A stretch of 11,127 nucleotides of DNA from an uncultured bacterium (GTDB lineage Bacteria > Patescibacteriota > Minisyncoccia > Phycocordibacterales > GWA1-40-21). Below are positions 1 to 6,087 of the stretch, piece after piece; position 1 is the stretch's first letter, and every line of letters begins with the position of its first letter. Location: contig CAIPUJ010000088.1 in assembly GCA_903868205.1 (NCBI GenBank), positions 1-11,127 of the forward strand. Reading direction: 5' to 3'. The position numbers and the translations under genes were made by a program. The notes under the pieces are model-generated. The model did no database searches. It saw nothing but the letters and a program-made list of their open reading frames with translations, and had not been told where the DNA came from.

Positions 1-1726
1 CTTTTTCTTCTTTGATTTTTACAATAAAGTCTTTTAAATCCATTTGTCCAAGTTGTCCCTCATCTCTATTTTCTACAGTTATTTTATTTACTGCCATATC
101 TTTGTCTCCAACAATGATTGTGTAGGGGACTCTGTTATTTTTTGCATCTCTTACTTTTCCTCCCATGTTTCCAGGGTTTAAATCACAATCAACTCTGAAT
201 CCTTCTTTTTTCAATTCGTCACCAATCTTTTTCGCATAATCATTGTGGTTTTCTCTTACTGGAACTACTTTTATTTGTATTGGTGAAAGCCAAAGTGGGA
301 AATTTCCTGAGAAGTGTTCAATCATCACCCCCATAAATCTTTCGAGTGATCCTGATATCGCTCTGTGTATAACAACAGGCCTTTCTTTTTCTCCTTTTTC
401 ATTTACGAAAGAAAGATCAAACCTCTCTGGCAAATTGAAGTCACATTGTATTGTTGCAAGTTGCCATTCTCTGCCGATAGCATCATAGAACATGAAGTCT
501 AGTTTTGGTCCGTAGAAGGCTGCTTCACCCTCAACTCTTTTATAATTTAATTCATTTTCTTTAGCTGCTTTTTCAAGAGCAGACTCAGCTTTTTCCCAAG
601 ATGCATCTTCTCCTAAATATTTGCTTCTATCATCTCCACGAACAGAAAGTCTTACCCAATATCCACTCATCATATTCATCGTGGTGTAGAAATCTTTTAT
701 AATTCTTACGATTGTTCCTACTTCTTCTGTGATTTGGCCTATTCTACAGAACAAATGCCCATCATCTTGTGTGATAGCTCTTACTCTTGTAAGACCAGAA
801 AGCTGACCTGCTTTTTCATATCTATATACTGTTGCTGGTTCAAAGTATCTTACAGGCATATCTCTGTATGAGAATTGATTGTCAGAAAATATTTGCATAT
901 GATGAGGACAGTTCATGGGCTTCATGAAGAATTCTTCGTCTCCACCTTTTACTCTGAATAGTTCCTCACCGAATTTAGCTGCGTGGCCAGAAGTCTCATA
1001 CAAACCTTTCTTTGTGATATGGGGAGTCCACACTCTGTCATATCCATTATCTTTATGTAAGTCCCATAGATAGTCTTCAATTTCTTTCCTTATGATCATT
1101 CCTTTTGGTTGCATAAGAGGGAAGCCAGCACCAACTAAATCTGAAAGAGTAAAAAGTTTTAATTCTTTTCCAAGTTTTCTATGATCTCTTTTTCTTGCTT
1201 CTTCTTGCATAAGTTCAAATGCAGCAAGTTCCTCTTTCGTTACAAATGCTAGTCCGTATATTCTTGTAAGCATCTTATTATTCTCATCACCCTTCCAGTA
1301 TGCTCCAGCAATTCTTTCTAGTTTAAATGCATCTGTTTTTATTTCTTTTATATCATCTATATGTGGTCCAGCACAAAGGTCTGTAAAATTACCAGAAGTA
1401 TAAATACTAAGTTCTTTACCATCTTTATTATATTCTTCTATGAGCTCAAGTTTATATGGATTACCAGCAAAAATTTCTTTGCCTTCTTCGTATGAAATAG
1501 TTTTCTTTTCAAAACTATTCCATTTTTTTACCAATTCTCTCATCTTCTGTTCTATCTTTCCCAAATCTTTTTCTACTATAGGTGAAGTAAAATCAAAGTC
1601 ATAGTAAAAACCATTATCTATTGCAGGACCAGTTGCGATTTTTACATCTGGCCAAAGTTCTAAAACTGCTGCACCAAGTAAATGGGCGAGCGAGTGTCTC
1701 ATTTTCATTAACTTTTCTTGTTCCAT
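1..1726 (-). CDS. thrS: Threonyl-tRNA synthetase lacking the TGS domain (3' end cut by window edge)
   Basis: Charges tRNA-Thr with threonine in the cytoplasm. 575 codons are visible and only a few C-terminal residues should be missing. The editing domain comes first, with H11-x3-H15 (HSLAH) and C118/H122 (CAGPH). The class II catalytic core follows, with all three zinc ligands: C273 (MNCPHH), H324 (DDGHLF) and H454 (VIHRA). The anticodon-binding domain starts near residue 482. The spacing matches E. coli ThrRS with an offset of about 60, so the N-terminal TGS (N1) domain of about 60 residues is absent. This is not a mis-called start: an in-frame TAA lies 24 nt upstream of the ATG. A GAGG lies about 24 nt upstream, too far to be a good Shine-Dalgarno. 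The gene has its own promoter and T-box leader. Function is certain; TGS loss is read directly from the sequence. Confidence 0.97.
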   Translation of the reverse strand, partial: MEQEKLMKMRHSLAHLLGAAVLELWPDVKIATGPAIDNGFYYDFDFTSPIVEKDLGKIEQKMRELVKKWNSFEKKTISYEEGKEIFAGNPYKLELIEEYNKDGKELSIYTSGNFTDLCAGPHIDDIKEIKTDAFKLERIAGAYWKGDENNKMLTRIYGLAFVTKEELAAFELMQEEARKRDHRKLGKELKLFTLSDLVGAGFPLMQPKGMIIRKEIEDYLWDLHKDNGYDRVWTPHITKKGLYETSGHAAKFGEELFRVKGGDEEFFMKPMNCPHHMQIFSDNQFSYRDMPVRYFEPATVYRYEKAGQLSGLTRVRAITQDDGHLFCRIGQITEEVGTIVRIIKDFYTTMNMMSGYWVRLSVRGDDRSKYLGEDASWEKAESALEKAAKENELNYKRVEGEAAFYGPKLDFMFYDAIGREWQLATIQCDFNLPERFDLSFVNEKGEKERPVVIHRAISGSLERFMGVMIEHFSGNFPLWLSPIQIKVVPVRENHNDYAKKIGDELKKEGFRVDCDLNPGNMGGKVRDAKNNRVPYTIIVGDKDMAVNKITVENRDEGQLGQMDLKDFIVKIKEEK

Positions 1727-1755
1727 ATATTTTGTAATTTGTTATTCCTCTGTTT

Positions 1756-1826
1756 CTGTCATCCTCGCGAATGCGGGGATCCAGTTTTAATTTTTCTAGA
1801 TTCCCATTTTCATGGGAATGACAGAG
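1756..1826. repeat. Paired REP-like palindromes (BIME/MITE-like) in thrS leader
   Basis: Two inverted units face each other. The left unit (1756-1784) starts CTGTCATCC and ends GGATCCAG, with a GCG-rich hairpin core. The right unit (1796-1826) is a diverged inverse copy, CTAGATTCCC...GGGAATGACAGAG. Outer ends CTGTCAT and ATGACAG are complementary. The left unit matches the copy at 1982-2010 at 28 of 29 bases. Such GTCATCC...GGATCCAG palindromes are common dispersed intergenic repeats in many bacteria. This pair lies between the thrS leader terminator and the start codon. Confidence 0.85.
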
Positions 1827-1850
1827 TGGAGGATTATTAATAATTAAAAT

Positions 1851-1892
1851 CGCCCTGGTAAAAATACAATCATTTGTATTCTTACCAGGGCG
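1851..1892 (-). terminator. Leader terminator of thrS T-box (attenuator)
   Basis: On the minus strand this forms a 19-bp stem starting CGCCCUGGUAAG with a 4-nt AUGA loop and one G-U wobble, followed by an AU-rich run (AUUUUAAUUAUUAAU) that is weaker than a pure U-tract. The 5' part of the stem holds CCUGGU (1884-1889), which can instead pair with ACUAGG of the T-box. Termination and antitermination are therefore mutually exclusive. Confidence 0.85.
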
Positions 1893-2048
1893 CACAATTC
1901 TATAATTGTTCGTGGTTCCACCTAGTTTTCCGTTTTTGACGGACTCTCATTTAAATAGATTAGCCAATTTGGTTCATTTCTCTGTCATCCTCGCGAAGGC
2001 GGGGATCCAGATTCTTGAATTATGGTTGGTAGCCACAACAATCTCTAT
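1893..2048 (-). promoter_or_regulatory. T-box riboswitch leader of thrS
   Basis: T-box RNAs sense uncharged tRNA and permit readthrough into synthetase genes. The minus strand carries UAGGUGGAACCACG (1911-1924), close to the T-box consensus AGGGUGGNACCGCG. The flanking ACUAGG (1921-1926) can pair with CCUGGU (1884-1889), and between them lies a 6-bp hairpin ACAAUU-AUAG-AAUUGU, giving the two-helix antiterminator. Just upstream is a small hairpin UCCGU-CAAAA-ACGGA in the Stem III position. No canonical long Stem I is visible. The transcript start region (2009-2048) could form a short stem (AGAUU/AAUCU) with ACC Thr codons in its interior, but the specifier cannot be assigned. A REP-like unit (1982-2010) sits inside the leader. 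The antiterminator is convincing; the tRNA-reading part is uncertain. Confidence 0.78.
1982..2010. repeat. REP-like palindromic unit, third copy
   Basis: A 29-nt unit starting CTGTCATCC and ending GGATCCAG, differing from the copy at 1756-1784 at a single base. It forms a hairpin ATCC/GGAT with inner CGC/GCG. It lies between the thrS transcription start and the T-box, so it would be transcribed as part of the leader RNA. Confidence 0.85.
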
Positions 2049-2054
2049 AGATAT

Positions 2055-2083
2055 ATAGTATTCCAATGCCTTTGGTATGTCAA
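2055..2083 (-). promoter_or_regulatory. Sigma-70-type promoter of thrS
   Basis: Minus-strand -35 box TTGACA (2078-2083) matches consensus perfectly. A 17-bp spacer leads to the -10 box TACTAT (2055-2060). The start site should fall near 2048, giving a leader of about 320 nt before the ATG at 1726, which is suitable for a T-box. Confidence 0.85.
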
Positions 2084-2116
2084 TGTCGCGTTGTTTTCTG
2101 GTTTATTATCTTTCTA

Positions 2117-2125
2117 TGCTAAAAT
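2117..2125 (+). promoter_or_regulatory. Extended -10 promoter giving a leaderless helicase mRNA
   Basis: TGCTAAAAT fits an extended -10 (TGn-TAAAAT). No good -35 is seen. The -10 ends 7 nt before ATG 2133, so transcription should start at or next to the start codon. The arrangement parallels that at 4788-4803. Confidence 0.65.
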
Positions 2126-2132
2126 AACTCCT

Positions 2133-3800
2133 ATGACTCAAAAAGAGGCAATGGAGATTTTGAAGATGGGATACAACTGCTATATTACTGGCCCAGCTGG
2201 AAGTGGTAAAACACATCTTTTAAATGAATATATTAAATTCCTCAAAAACAAAGGAGTAGAAGTCGGTATTACTGCTTCTACTGGTATTGCTGCAACACAT
2301 ATGGGAGGTACAACTATTCATTCTTGGACAGGATTGGGGATAAGAGATGTTCTTACCGAATACGATCTAGAAGATTTAGAAACAAAAAAATATCTTTATG
2401 ATAGATTTCAAAATACGAAAGTCTTGGTGCTCGATGAAATTTCGATGCTTCATCATTATAGATTAGATTTGGTAGACAGAATCGCGAGACATTTAAAAAG
2501 AAATAATTTACCATTTGGTGGAATGCAAGTTATCCTTTGTGGAGATTTCTTTCAACTACCACCAGTTTCAAGACAGGGTGAAATGGAATCTTTTTTCTCA
2601 TATCGCTCAAATGCTTGGAGAGAGCTAGGGCTTAAGATTTGTTATTTAGAAGAACAACACAGACAGAAGGATAAAATCTTTATAAGAATACTAAATGATA
2701 TTCGTGCGAATAGAATGAGCGAAGAAAGCTTGCATCATTTGAAATCTAGATATAATAAAGTTCCAAATTCCTCTATTGAACCAACCAAACTTCACACACA
2801 TAATTACGATGTAGACAATATAAATGATGTTGAGCTCAACAAACTTCAAACAGATGTCTTTGTATATAATATGGAGAGTAAGGGTAAAAAGCCTCTTGTA
2901 GAATCTCTTCAGAAAAGTTGTTTGGCCCCTGGAACACTTAGGCTCAAAATTGGTGCGAGAGTAATTTTTGTAAAAAATAATTTTGAGTGCGGATATGCGA
3001 ATGGAACACTAGGTAAAGTGATTTCTTGTGATTATTCTGGTCCGAAGGTTATGACAACTTCTGGGAAAATAATAAATGTAGAAAGAGAAACATGGATGAT
3101 AGAAGAAGAGGGTAAAAGAAAAGCTGAAATAAGCCAGTATCCACTTCGTTTGGCTTGGGCTATCACTGTACACAAGAGTCAGGGTATGAGCTTGGATGCT
3201 GTAGAAGTAGATCTTTCTAAATCATTTGAAAAGGGAATGGGCTACGTGGCTCTTTCTCGTGTTCGTTCGCTAGAAGGGCTAAATATTCTTGGAATAAATA
3301 AAAATGCTCTTGAAGTAAGAGATGATGTTTTAGAATTCGATGAAACTCTACAGGAAATGTCCGAGAAAGATAATAGATGGCTAAGCACCATTAATGAAAG
3401 TGAAATAAAAGAGAAGCAAGATGAATTTTTGAGTAAAATTGCTCCAGCAGACGGTGGAAAAAGTAAAACAAAAAAGAAAAAAGTTTCTGTGTTTTTTCAA
3501 ACAAAAACGATGCTTGAAGAAGGTTTGACTGTAAAAGAAATTGCAAAGAGCAAAGGGGTGAAACCAGAGACGATTATTGCACATTTAGAAAAGATCGTGG
3601 ACAAAGAACCGGATTTTGATATATCACATTTGAAAAAAGAAATTTCTGCAGATAAATTTAGAAAAATTTGGAATGCTTTCAAGGATTCTTATGGAGAAAA
3701 TAGAGATTTACTTTTGGCTCCTATAAAAAACAAACTTGGTGCAAACTTTTCTTATGAAGAAGTACGTATTGTAAGACTTTTTGTAAAAAGGGGATTGTAG
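2133..3800 (+). CDS. PIF1-family SF1B DNA helicase with C-terminal HTH
   Basis: ATP-driven 5'-3' DNA helicase, 555 aa, expected to act in replication, recombination or resolution of DNA structures. Walker A GPAGSGKT is at residues 20-27 (K26) and Walker B VLDEISM at 99-105. Motif III GDFFQLPPV is at 137-145 and the EQHRQ motif follows. The late helicase motifs are TVHKSQG and YVALSRVRSLEG. After a lysine-rich linker comes a helix-turn-helix segment (LEEGLTVKEIAKSKGVK...TIIAHL) like the HTH found at the C-terminus of several bacterial helicases. ATG 2133 is chosen because the open frame back to 2022 overlaps the divergent thrS promoter and has no ribosome-binding site, while an extended -10 lies just upstream of 2133. 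The stop is TAG. No clear terminator follows. Confidence 0.93.
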   Translation: MTQKEAMEILKMGYNCYITGPAGSGKTHLLNEYIKFLKNKGVEVGITASTGIAATHMGGTTIHSWTGLGIRDVLTEYDLEDLETKKYLYDRFQNTKVLVLDEISMLHHYRLDLVDRIARHLKRNNLPFGGMQVILCGDFFQLPPVSRQGEMESFFSYRSNAWRELGLKICYLEEQHRQKDKIFIRILNDIRANRMSEESLHHLKSRYNKVPNSSIEPTKLHTHNYDVDNINDVELNKLQTDVFVYNMESKGKKPLVESLQKSCLAPGTLRLKIGARVIFVKNNFECGYANGTLGKVISCDYSGPKVMTTSGKIINVERETWMIEEEGKRKAEISQYPLRLAWAITVHKSQGMSLDAVEVDLSKSFEKGMGYVALSRVRSLEGLNILGINKNALEVRDDVLEFDETLQEMSEKDNRWLSTINESEIKEKQDEFLSKIAPADGGKSKTKKKKVSVFFQTKTMLEEGLTVKEIAKSKGVKPETIIAHLEKIVDKEPDFDISHLKKEISADKFRKIWNAFKDSYGENRDLLLAPIKNKLGANFSYEEVRIVRLFVKRGL

Positions 3801-3855
3801 TTTGTTGCTATTGCTTTTTGTGCTTATTCATTGTACGATACTTATAGGTTACAAG

Positions 3856-3871
3856 TTGTTTATATAAACAA
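3856..3871. promoter_or_regulatory. Perfect 16-bp palindrome overlapping a Shine-Dalgarno (putative operator)
   Basis: TTGTTTATATAAACAA is a perfect inverted repeat with no spacer. Its last AA begins the strong Shine-Dalgarno AAGGAGG (3870-3876) of the gene at 3882. It may bind a dimeric repressor, perhaps the downstream protein itself, or fold in RNA to limit access to the ribosome-binding site. The symmetry is visible; the role is inferred. A possible but weak promoter (GATACT or TATAGG near 3837-3848) lies just upstream. Confidence 0.55.
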
Positions 3872-3881
3872 GGAGGTTTTG

Positions 3882-4226
3882 ATGATCGCACAAAAAGAGA
3901 AAACTGGAAGTAAAAAATGTCGCGGGCCATCTGATACGTATGGAAAAAGAAAAACTCACAGTCTAGGTTCAAACGGCGTCATAATGAATCTTGAGACTCC
4001 GGTCCTCAAGATGGTGGATATGTTAAAAAATGCCGGCGCAAGATACATGAGCCTCGAGACTGCTTTGAAGTTTCTTTCTGAGGAACTAAAAAGAAATCTG
4101 CGAGAGTCTGAATTTTTTCTCGGTGGACTCATGGGTTCTGGTTATCTTGTAGTCTTCGAAAAAGGTGGGAAAAAACTCGTCGATTTCCAAACGGAAAAGA
4201 CGAAGAAGCTTCTTGGTCAAAAATAA
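3882..4226 (+). CDS. Small basic protein, possible winged-helix DNA-binding protein
   Basis: 114 aa; not recognised as a named family. Residues 1-30 are lysine/arginine-rich and probably disordered. From about 38 onward there is a helix (TPVLKMVDMLKNAG), a second helix (SLETALKFLSEELKRN), a third (SEFFLGGLMGSGY) and a strand-turn-strand (YLVVFEKGGKKLVDFQ). This order resembles a winged helix-turn-helix. The start is set by AAGGAGG 5 nt before ATG 3882; the frame is open further upstream but has no other credible start. There is one cysteine and no membrane segment. Its codons look visibly richer in G/C than those of its neighbours. It is a single-gene unit, with a palindrome at the ribosome-binding site and a strong terminator after it. 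Expression is likely, the function is unknown, and DNA binding is inference. Confidence 0.75.
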   Translation: MIAQKEKTGSKKCRGPSDTYGKRKTHSLGSNGVIMNLETPVLKMVDMLKNAGARYMSLETALKFLSEELKRNLRESEFFLGGLMGSGYLVVFEKGGKKLVDFQTEKTKKLLGQK

Positions 4227-4245
4227 TTCTTCCGAGTCATTTCTA

Positions 4246-4285
4246 AAAGCCCCTATGGTTATCCACCATCGGGGCTTTCTTTTTT
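4246..4285 (+). terminator. Intrinsic terminator after the 3882 gene
   Basis: The stem AAAGCCCC (4246-4253) pairs with GGGGCTTT (4271-4278), with an inner ATGGT/ACCAT extension. A T-run follows at 4280-4285. It lies 20 nt after the TAA stop. Confidence 0.9.
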
Positions 4286-4297
4286 ATATAAATATTG

Positions 4298-4329
4298 TAT
4301 AGTTTCAAACAGAACACAAGTGCTGTTCT
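4298..4329 (+). promoter_or_regulatory. Candidate promoter with dyad operator upstream of the 4367 gene
   Basis: TATAGT (4298-4303) could be a -10 box, placing the start near 4310; no good -35 is seen. The inverted repeat AGAACA-N7-TGTTCT (4311-4316 and 4324-4329) would begin at the transcription start, either as a repressor site or as a 5' hairpin. The dyad is perfect over 6 bp per arm. The promoter assignment is weak. Confidence 0.4.
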
Positions 4330-4366
4330 TTTCAGATATAGTAAATAATATAACCCAGGAGGTTGT

Positions 4367-4687
4367 ATGCCATGTAAATATAAAGGTAAGTCAGGGATTT
4401 GTCCCAAGACTAATTGCTCAGCAGGTGATCATTGTCAGGCCAGAAACAAAAATGGCGGAGATTCAACGAAAGAAGTATTCTCTGCTATGCTGGTCAGACT
4501 CAGAGATCACATTAAGAATGGAGAGGTTCATTTCGGTAAGGTTATTGCGGATATTCGGACACACATAAGTGTTTGTGAAAAATCTGCAAAAAAACATTTG
4601 GAAGATATGCATCTTGAAAAATACGTCGAAATTCTGCCGAGTATTCAAAAACCCCAAACGGTAAAAATACTCGTTCAAGAAAACTAA
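4367..4687 (+). CDS. Small Cys-rich protein with putative zinc-binding N-terminus and HTH-like C-terminus
   Basis: 106 aa; not recognised. The N-terminus carries C3, C12, C17 and C23 with H22 (C-x8-C-x4-C-x5-C), which could bind a zinc ion. The rest is mainly helical: FSAMLVRLRDHIKNG, then FGKVIADIRTHISV, then EKSAKKHLEDMHLEKYVEIL, then a short hydrophobic strand (TVKILVQ). The third helix, with its S-A-x-x-HL-x-x-M spacing followed by KYVEI, looks like the recognition helix and wing of a winged HTH. AGGAGG (4357-4362) lies 4 nt before the ATG and fixes the start. An overlapping frame from 4320 has no ribosome-binding site. The layout echoes the 3882 gene (helix, helix, helix, strand), and both are single-gene units with a dyad upstream. 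The gene is likely real; a regulatory function is inferred. Confidence 0.75.
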   Translation: MPCKYKGKSGICPKTNCSAGDHCQARNKNGGDSTKEVFSAMLVRLRDHIKNGEVHFGKVIADIRTHISVCEKSAKKHLEDMHLEKYVEILPSIQKPQTVKILVQEN

Positions 4688-4709
4688 GTCGGTTGAAACA
4701 TATCGGTAC

Positions 4710-4740
4710 AAAAAACCGTTCGTTCGCGAACGGTTTTTTT
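4710..4740. terminator. Strong intrinsic terminator, probably bidirectional
   Basis: The arms CCGTTCG (4716-4722) and CGAACGG (4727-4733) are perfectly paired around a TTCG loop. A-run 4710-4715 precedes and T-run 4734-4740 follows, so the hairpin has a U-tract on either strand. It follows the TAA at 4685-4687. Confidence 0.92.
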
Positions 4741-4787
4741 AATATCTATTTTGTTATTTTAATATGGTGTATTTTATTTAAGTGTTT

Positions 4788-4796
4788 TGGTATAAT
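4788..4796 (+). promoter_or_regulatory. Extended -10 promoter giving a leaderless mRNA for the 4803-7086 operon
   Basis: TGGTATAAT is a perfect extended -10 (TGn-TATAAT) ending 6 nt before ATG 4803. The start of transcription should coincide with the start codon, so the mRNA is probably leaderless. There is no Shine-Dalgarno and only a poor -35 (TGTATT near 4768). Confidence 0.75.
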
Positions 4797-4802
4797 ATTC
4801 CT

Positions 4803-6086
4803 ATGTTCGAACAATTTTTGTACGCTGTGAATACAGGTCTTGCTCCAGTAGTTTTTAAACTCCTTATGGTGATGATACCTATCGCATTACCATTTATGTT
4901 TTTTTATGTTTTTTGGGTTATGCGTCTTAGATGGATCCAGATGAAATATATAGAGGAAAGAAAAAATTGTCTTCTTGAAATAAAATTACCTAAAGAAATA
5001 ACAAAATCTCCAGCGGCGATGGAAATATTTTTTTCATATCTTTGGCAGAGCGGAGCCGGTGGTTATGCTGAAGCATATCTTGATGGTAGGACACGCCCAT
5101 GGTTTTCTTGCGAGCTAGTATCTATCGAAGGAGAAGTAAAGTTTTTTGTTTGGTGTAGTTGGGATAGATTTAAAAATATAGTTGAAGCACAGCTTTATGC
5201 TCAGTTTCCTAATATAGAAATTTTTGAAGTAAAAGAAGATTATACAAAGGCTATTTCTTATGACCCAGATAAGTATTTTACTATGGGAGTTCAGTGGACC
5301 CTTACGAAACCAGATCCTTTTCCAATTAAAACATATATAGACTATGGTCTCGATGCAGATCAGAAAGATGAATATAAGATAGACCCAATGTCTGCGGTCA
5401 TTGAATTTTTAGGTTCTATGAAGAAAGGAGAAAATCTATGGATACAGATCCTTTTACAGAAACATGAAAAAGAAGGTTGGAAACACGGGAGACTTTTTGA
5501 AGGTAAAGATTTGAAAGAAGAGGTAAAAGATGAAATTAAAAAAATAAAAGAAGCTACAATAGTAGAGGTTCCCGGCAAGGAGAATTCTTTTAGAATGCCA
5601 AATCCAACAAAAGGTCAGCAAGAAATTATTGCTGCCCTAGAAAGAAATGCAGGTAAGACACCATTCGATTGTATGATTCGCGGACTTTATATTACGGAAA
5701 AAACTTCTTTCAATGCGGTGAATATCGGAGGTATGATTGGTAGTATGAGGCAATATAGTTCTACGAATTTAAATGGTTTTAAGCCAGGAACTTTGACTGA
5801 TATGTCAGATGAGTATAAAGATATAGTCAGGTTCTTTTTCCCGTTTTGGACAAAGCACATGAATAAAAAAATTGCTAAGAAAAAGAAAAAGATGTTCCAT
5901 GCTTACAAGCTCAGGTCTTTCTTCCAGTGGCCTTATAAACATATGGGCGACAAACCTCCATTTGTTCTTACCACAGAAGAGCTTGCTACTATTTTCCACT
6001 TCCCAAGCGGTGTAGTATCTCAGACTCCTACATTAAACAGAGTTCCTTCAAAGAAATCAGAGGCTCCAGCCAATTTGCCAATATAA
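4803..6086 (+). CDS. Membrane-anchored protein resembling the non-ATPase N-terminal part of Patescibacterial type IV transfer ATPases
   Basis: 427 aa. One or two hydrophobic segments lie at residues 14-40 (FKLLMVMIPIALPFMFFYVFWVM), followed by a basic stop (RLRW); the remaining residues are soluble and probably cytoplasmic. An acidic/basic charged helix occurs near residues 230-260 (KDLKEEVKDEIKKIKEA). The C-terminal PFVLTTEELATIFHFP with the following TPTLNRVPSKKSEAPANLP reminds me of the segment that, in Patescibacterial VirB4/TraM-like proteins, precedes the ATPase domain. No Walker motif is present here, so if related it is a stand-alone version. That similarity is from memory and moderate. 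GTG 4782 is rejected as a start because it overlaps the promoter; ATG 4803 lies at the predicted transcript start. It is co-transcribed with mltG (1 nt apart), suggesting an envelope job. Confidence 0.85.
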   Translation: MFEQFLYAVNTGLAPVVFKLLMVMIPIALPFMFFYVFWVMRLRWIQMKYIEERKNCLLEIKLPKEITKSPAAMEIFFSYLWQSGAGGYAEAYLDGRTRPWFSCELVSIEGEVKFFVWCSWDRFKNIVEAQLYAQFPNIEIFEVKEDYTKAISYDPDKYFTMGVQWTLTKPDPFPIKTYIDYGLDADQKDEYKIDPMSAVIEFLGSMKKGENLWIQILLQKHEKEGWKHGRLFEGKDLKEEVKDEIKKIKEATIVEVPGKENSFRMPNPTKGQQEIIAALERNAGKTPFDCMIRGLYITEKTSFNAVNIGGMIGSMRQYSSTNLNGFKPGTLTDMSDEYKDIVRFFFPFWTKHMNKKIAKKKKKMFHAYKLRSFFQWPYKHMGDKPPFVLTTEELATIFHFPSGVVSQTPTLNRVPSKKSEAPANLPI

Positions 6087-6087
6087 A

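Noticed and set aside
1833..1844. AT-only palindrome ATTATTAATAAT
   Set aside because: Short AT-only palindromes are expected by chance in such AT-rich DNA.
1614..1895. 93-aa minus-strand open frame over the thrS start and REP repeat
   Set aside because: Overlaps thrS in another frame; its LDPRIREDD-type stretch is just the translated REP palindrome.
2022..2132. Longer N-terminus for the PIF1 helicase
   Set aside because: The extension overlaps the thrS promoter and leader, lacks a ribosome-binding site, and adds residues before the family's usual start.
4320..4568. 82-aa frame overlapping the Cys-rich gene
   Set aside because: No ribosome-binding site; the overlapping 4367 frame has AGGAGG at correct spacing and a more protein-like composition.
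4782..4802. GTG start for the membrane protein
   Set aside because: The codons lie inside the extended -10 promoter; ATG 4803 fits the predicted transcript start.
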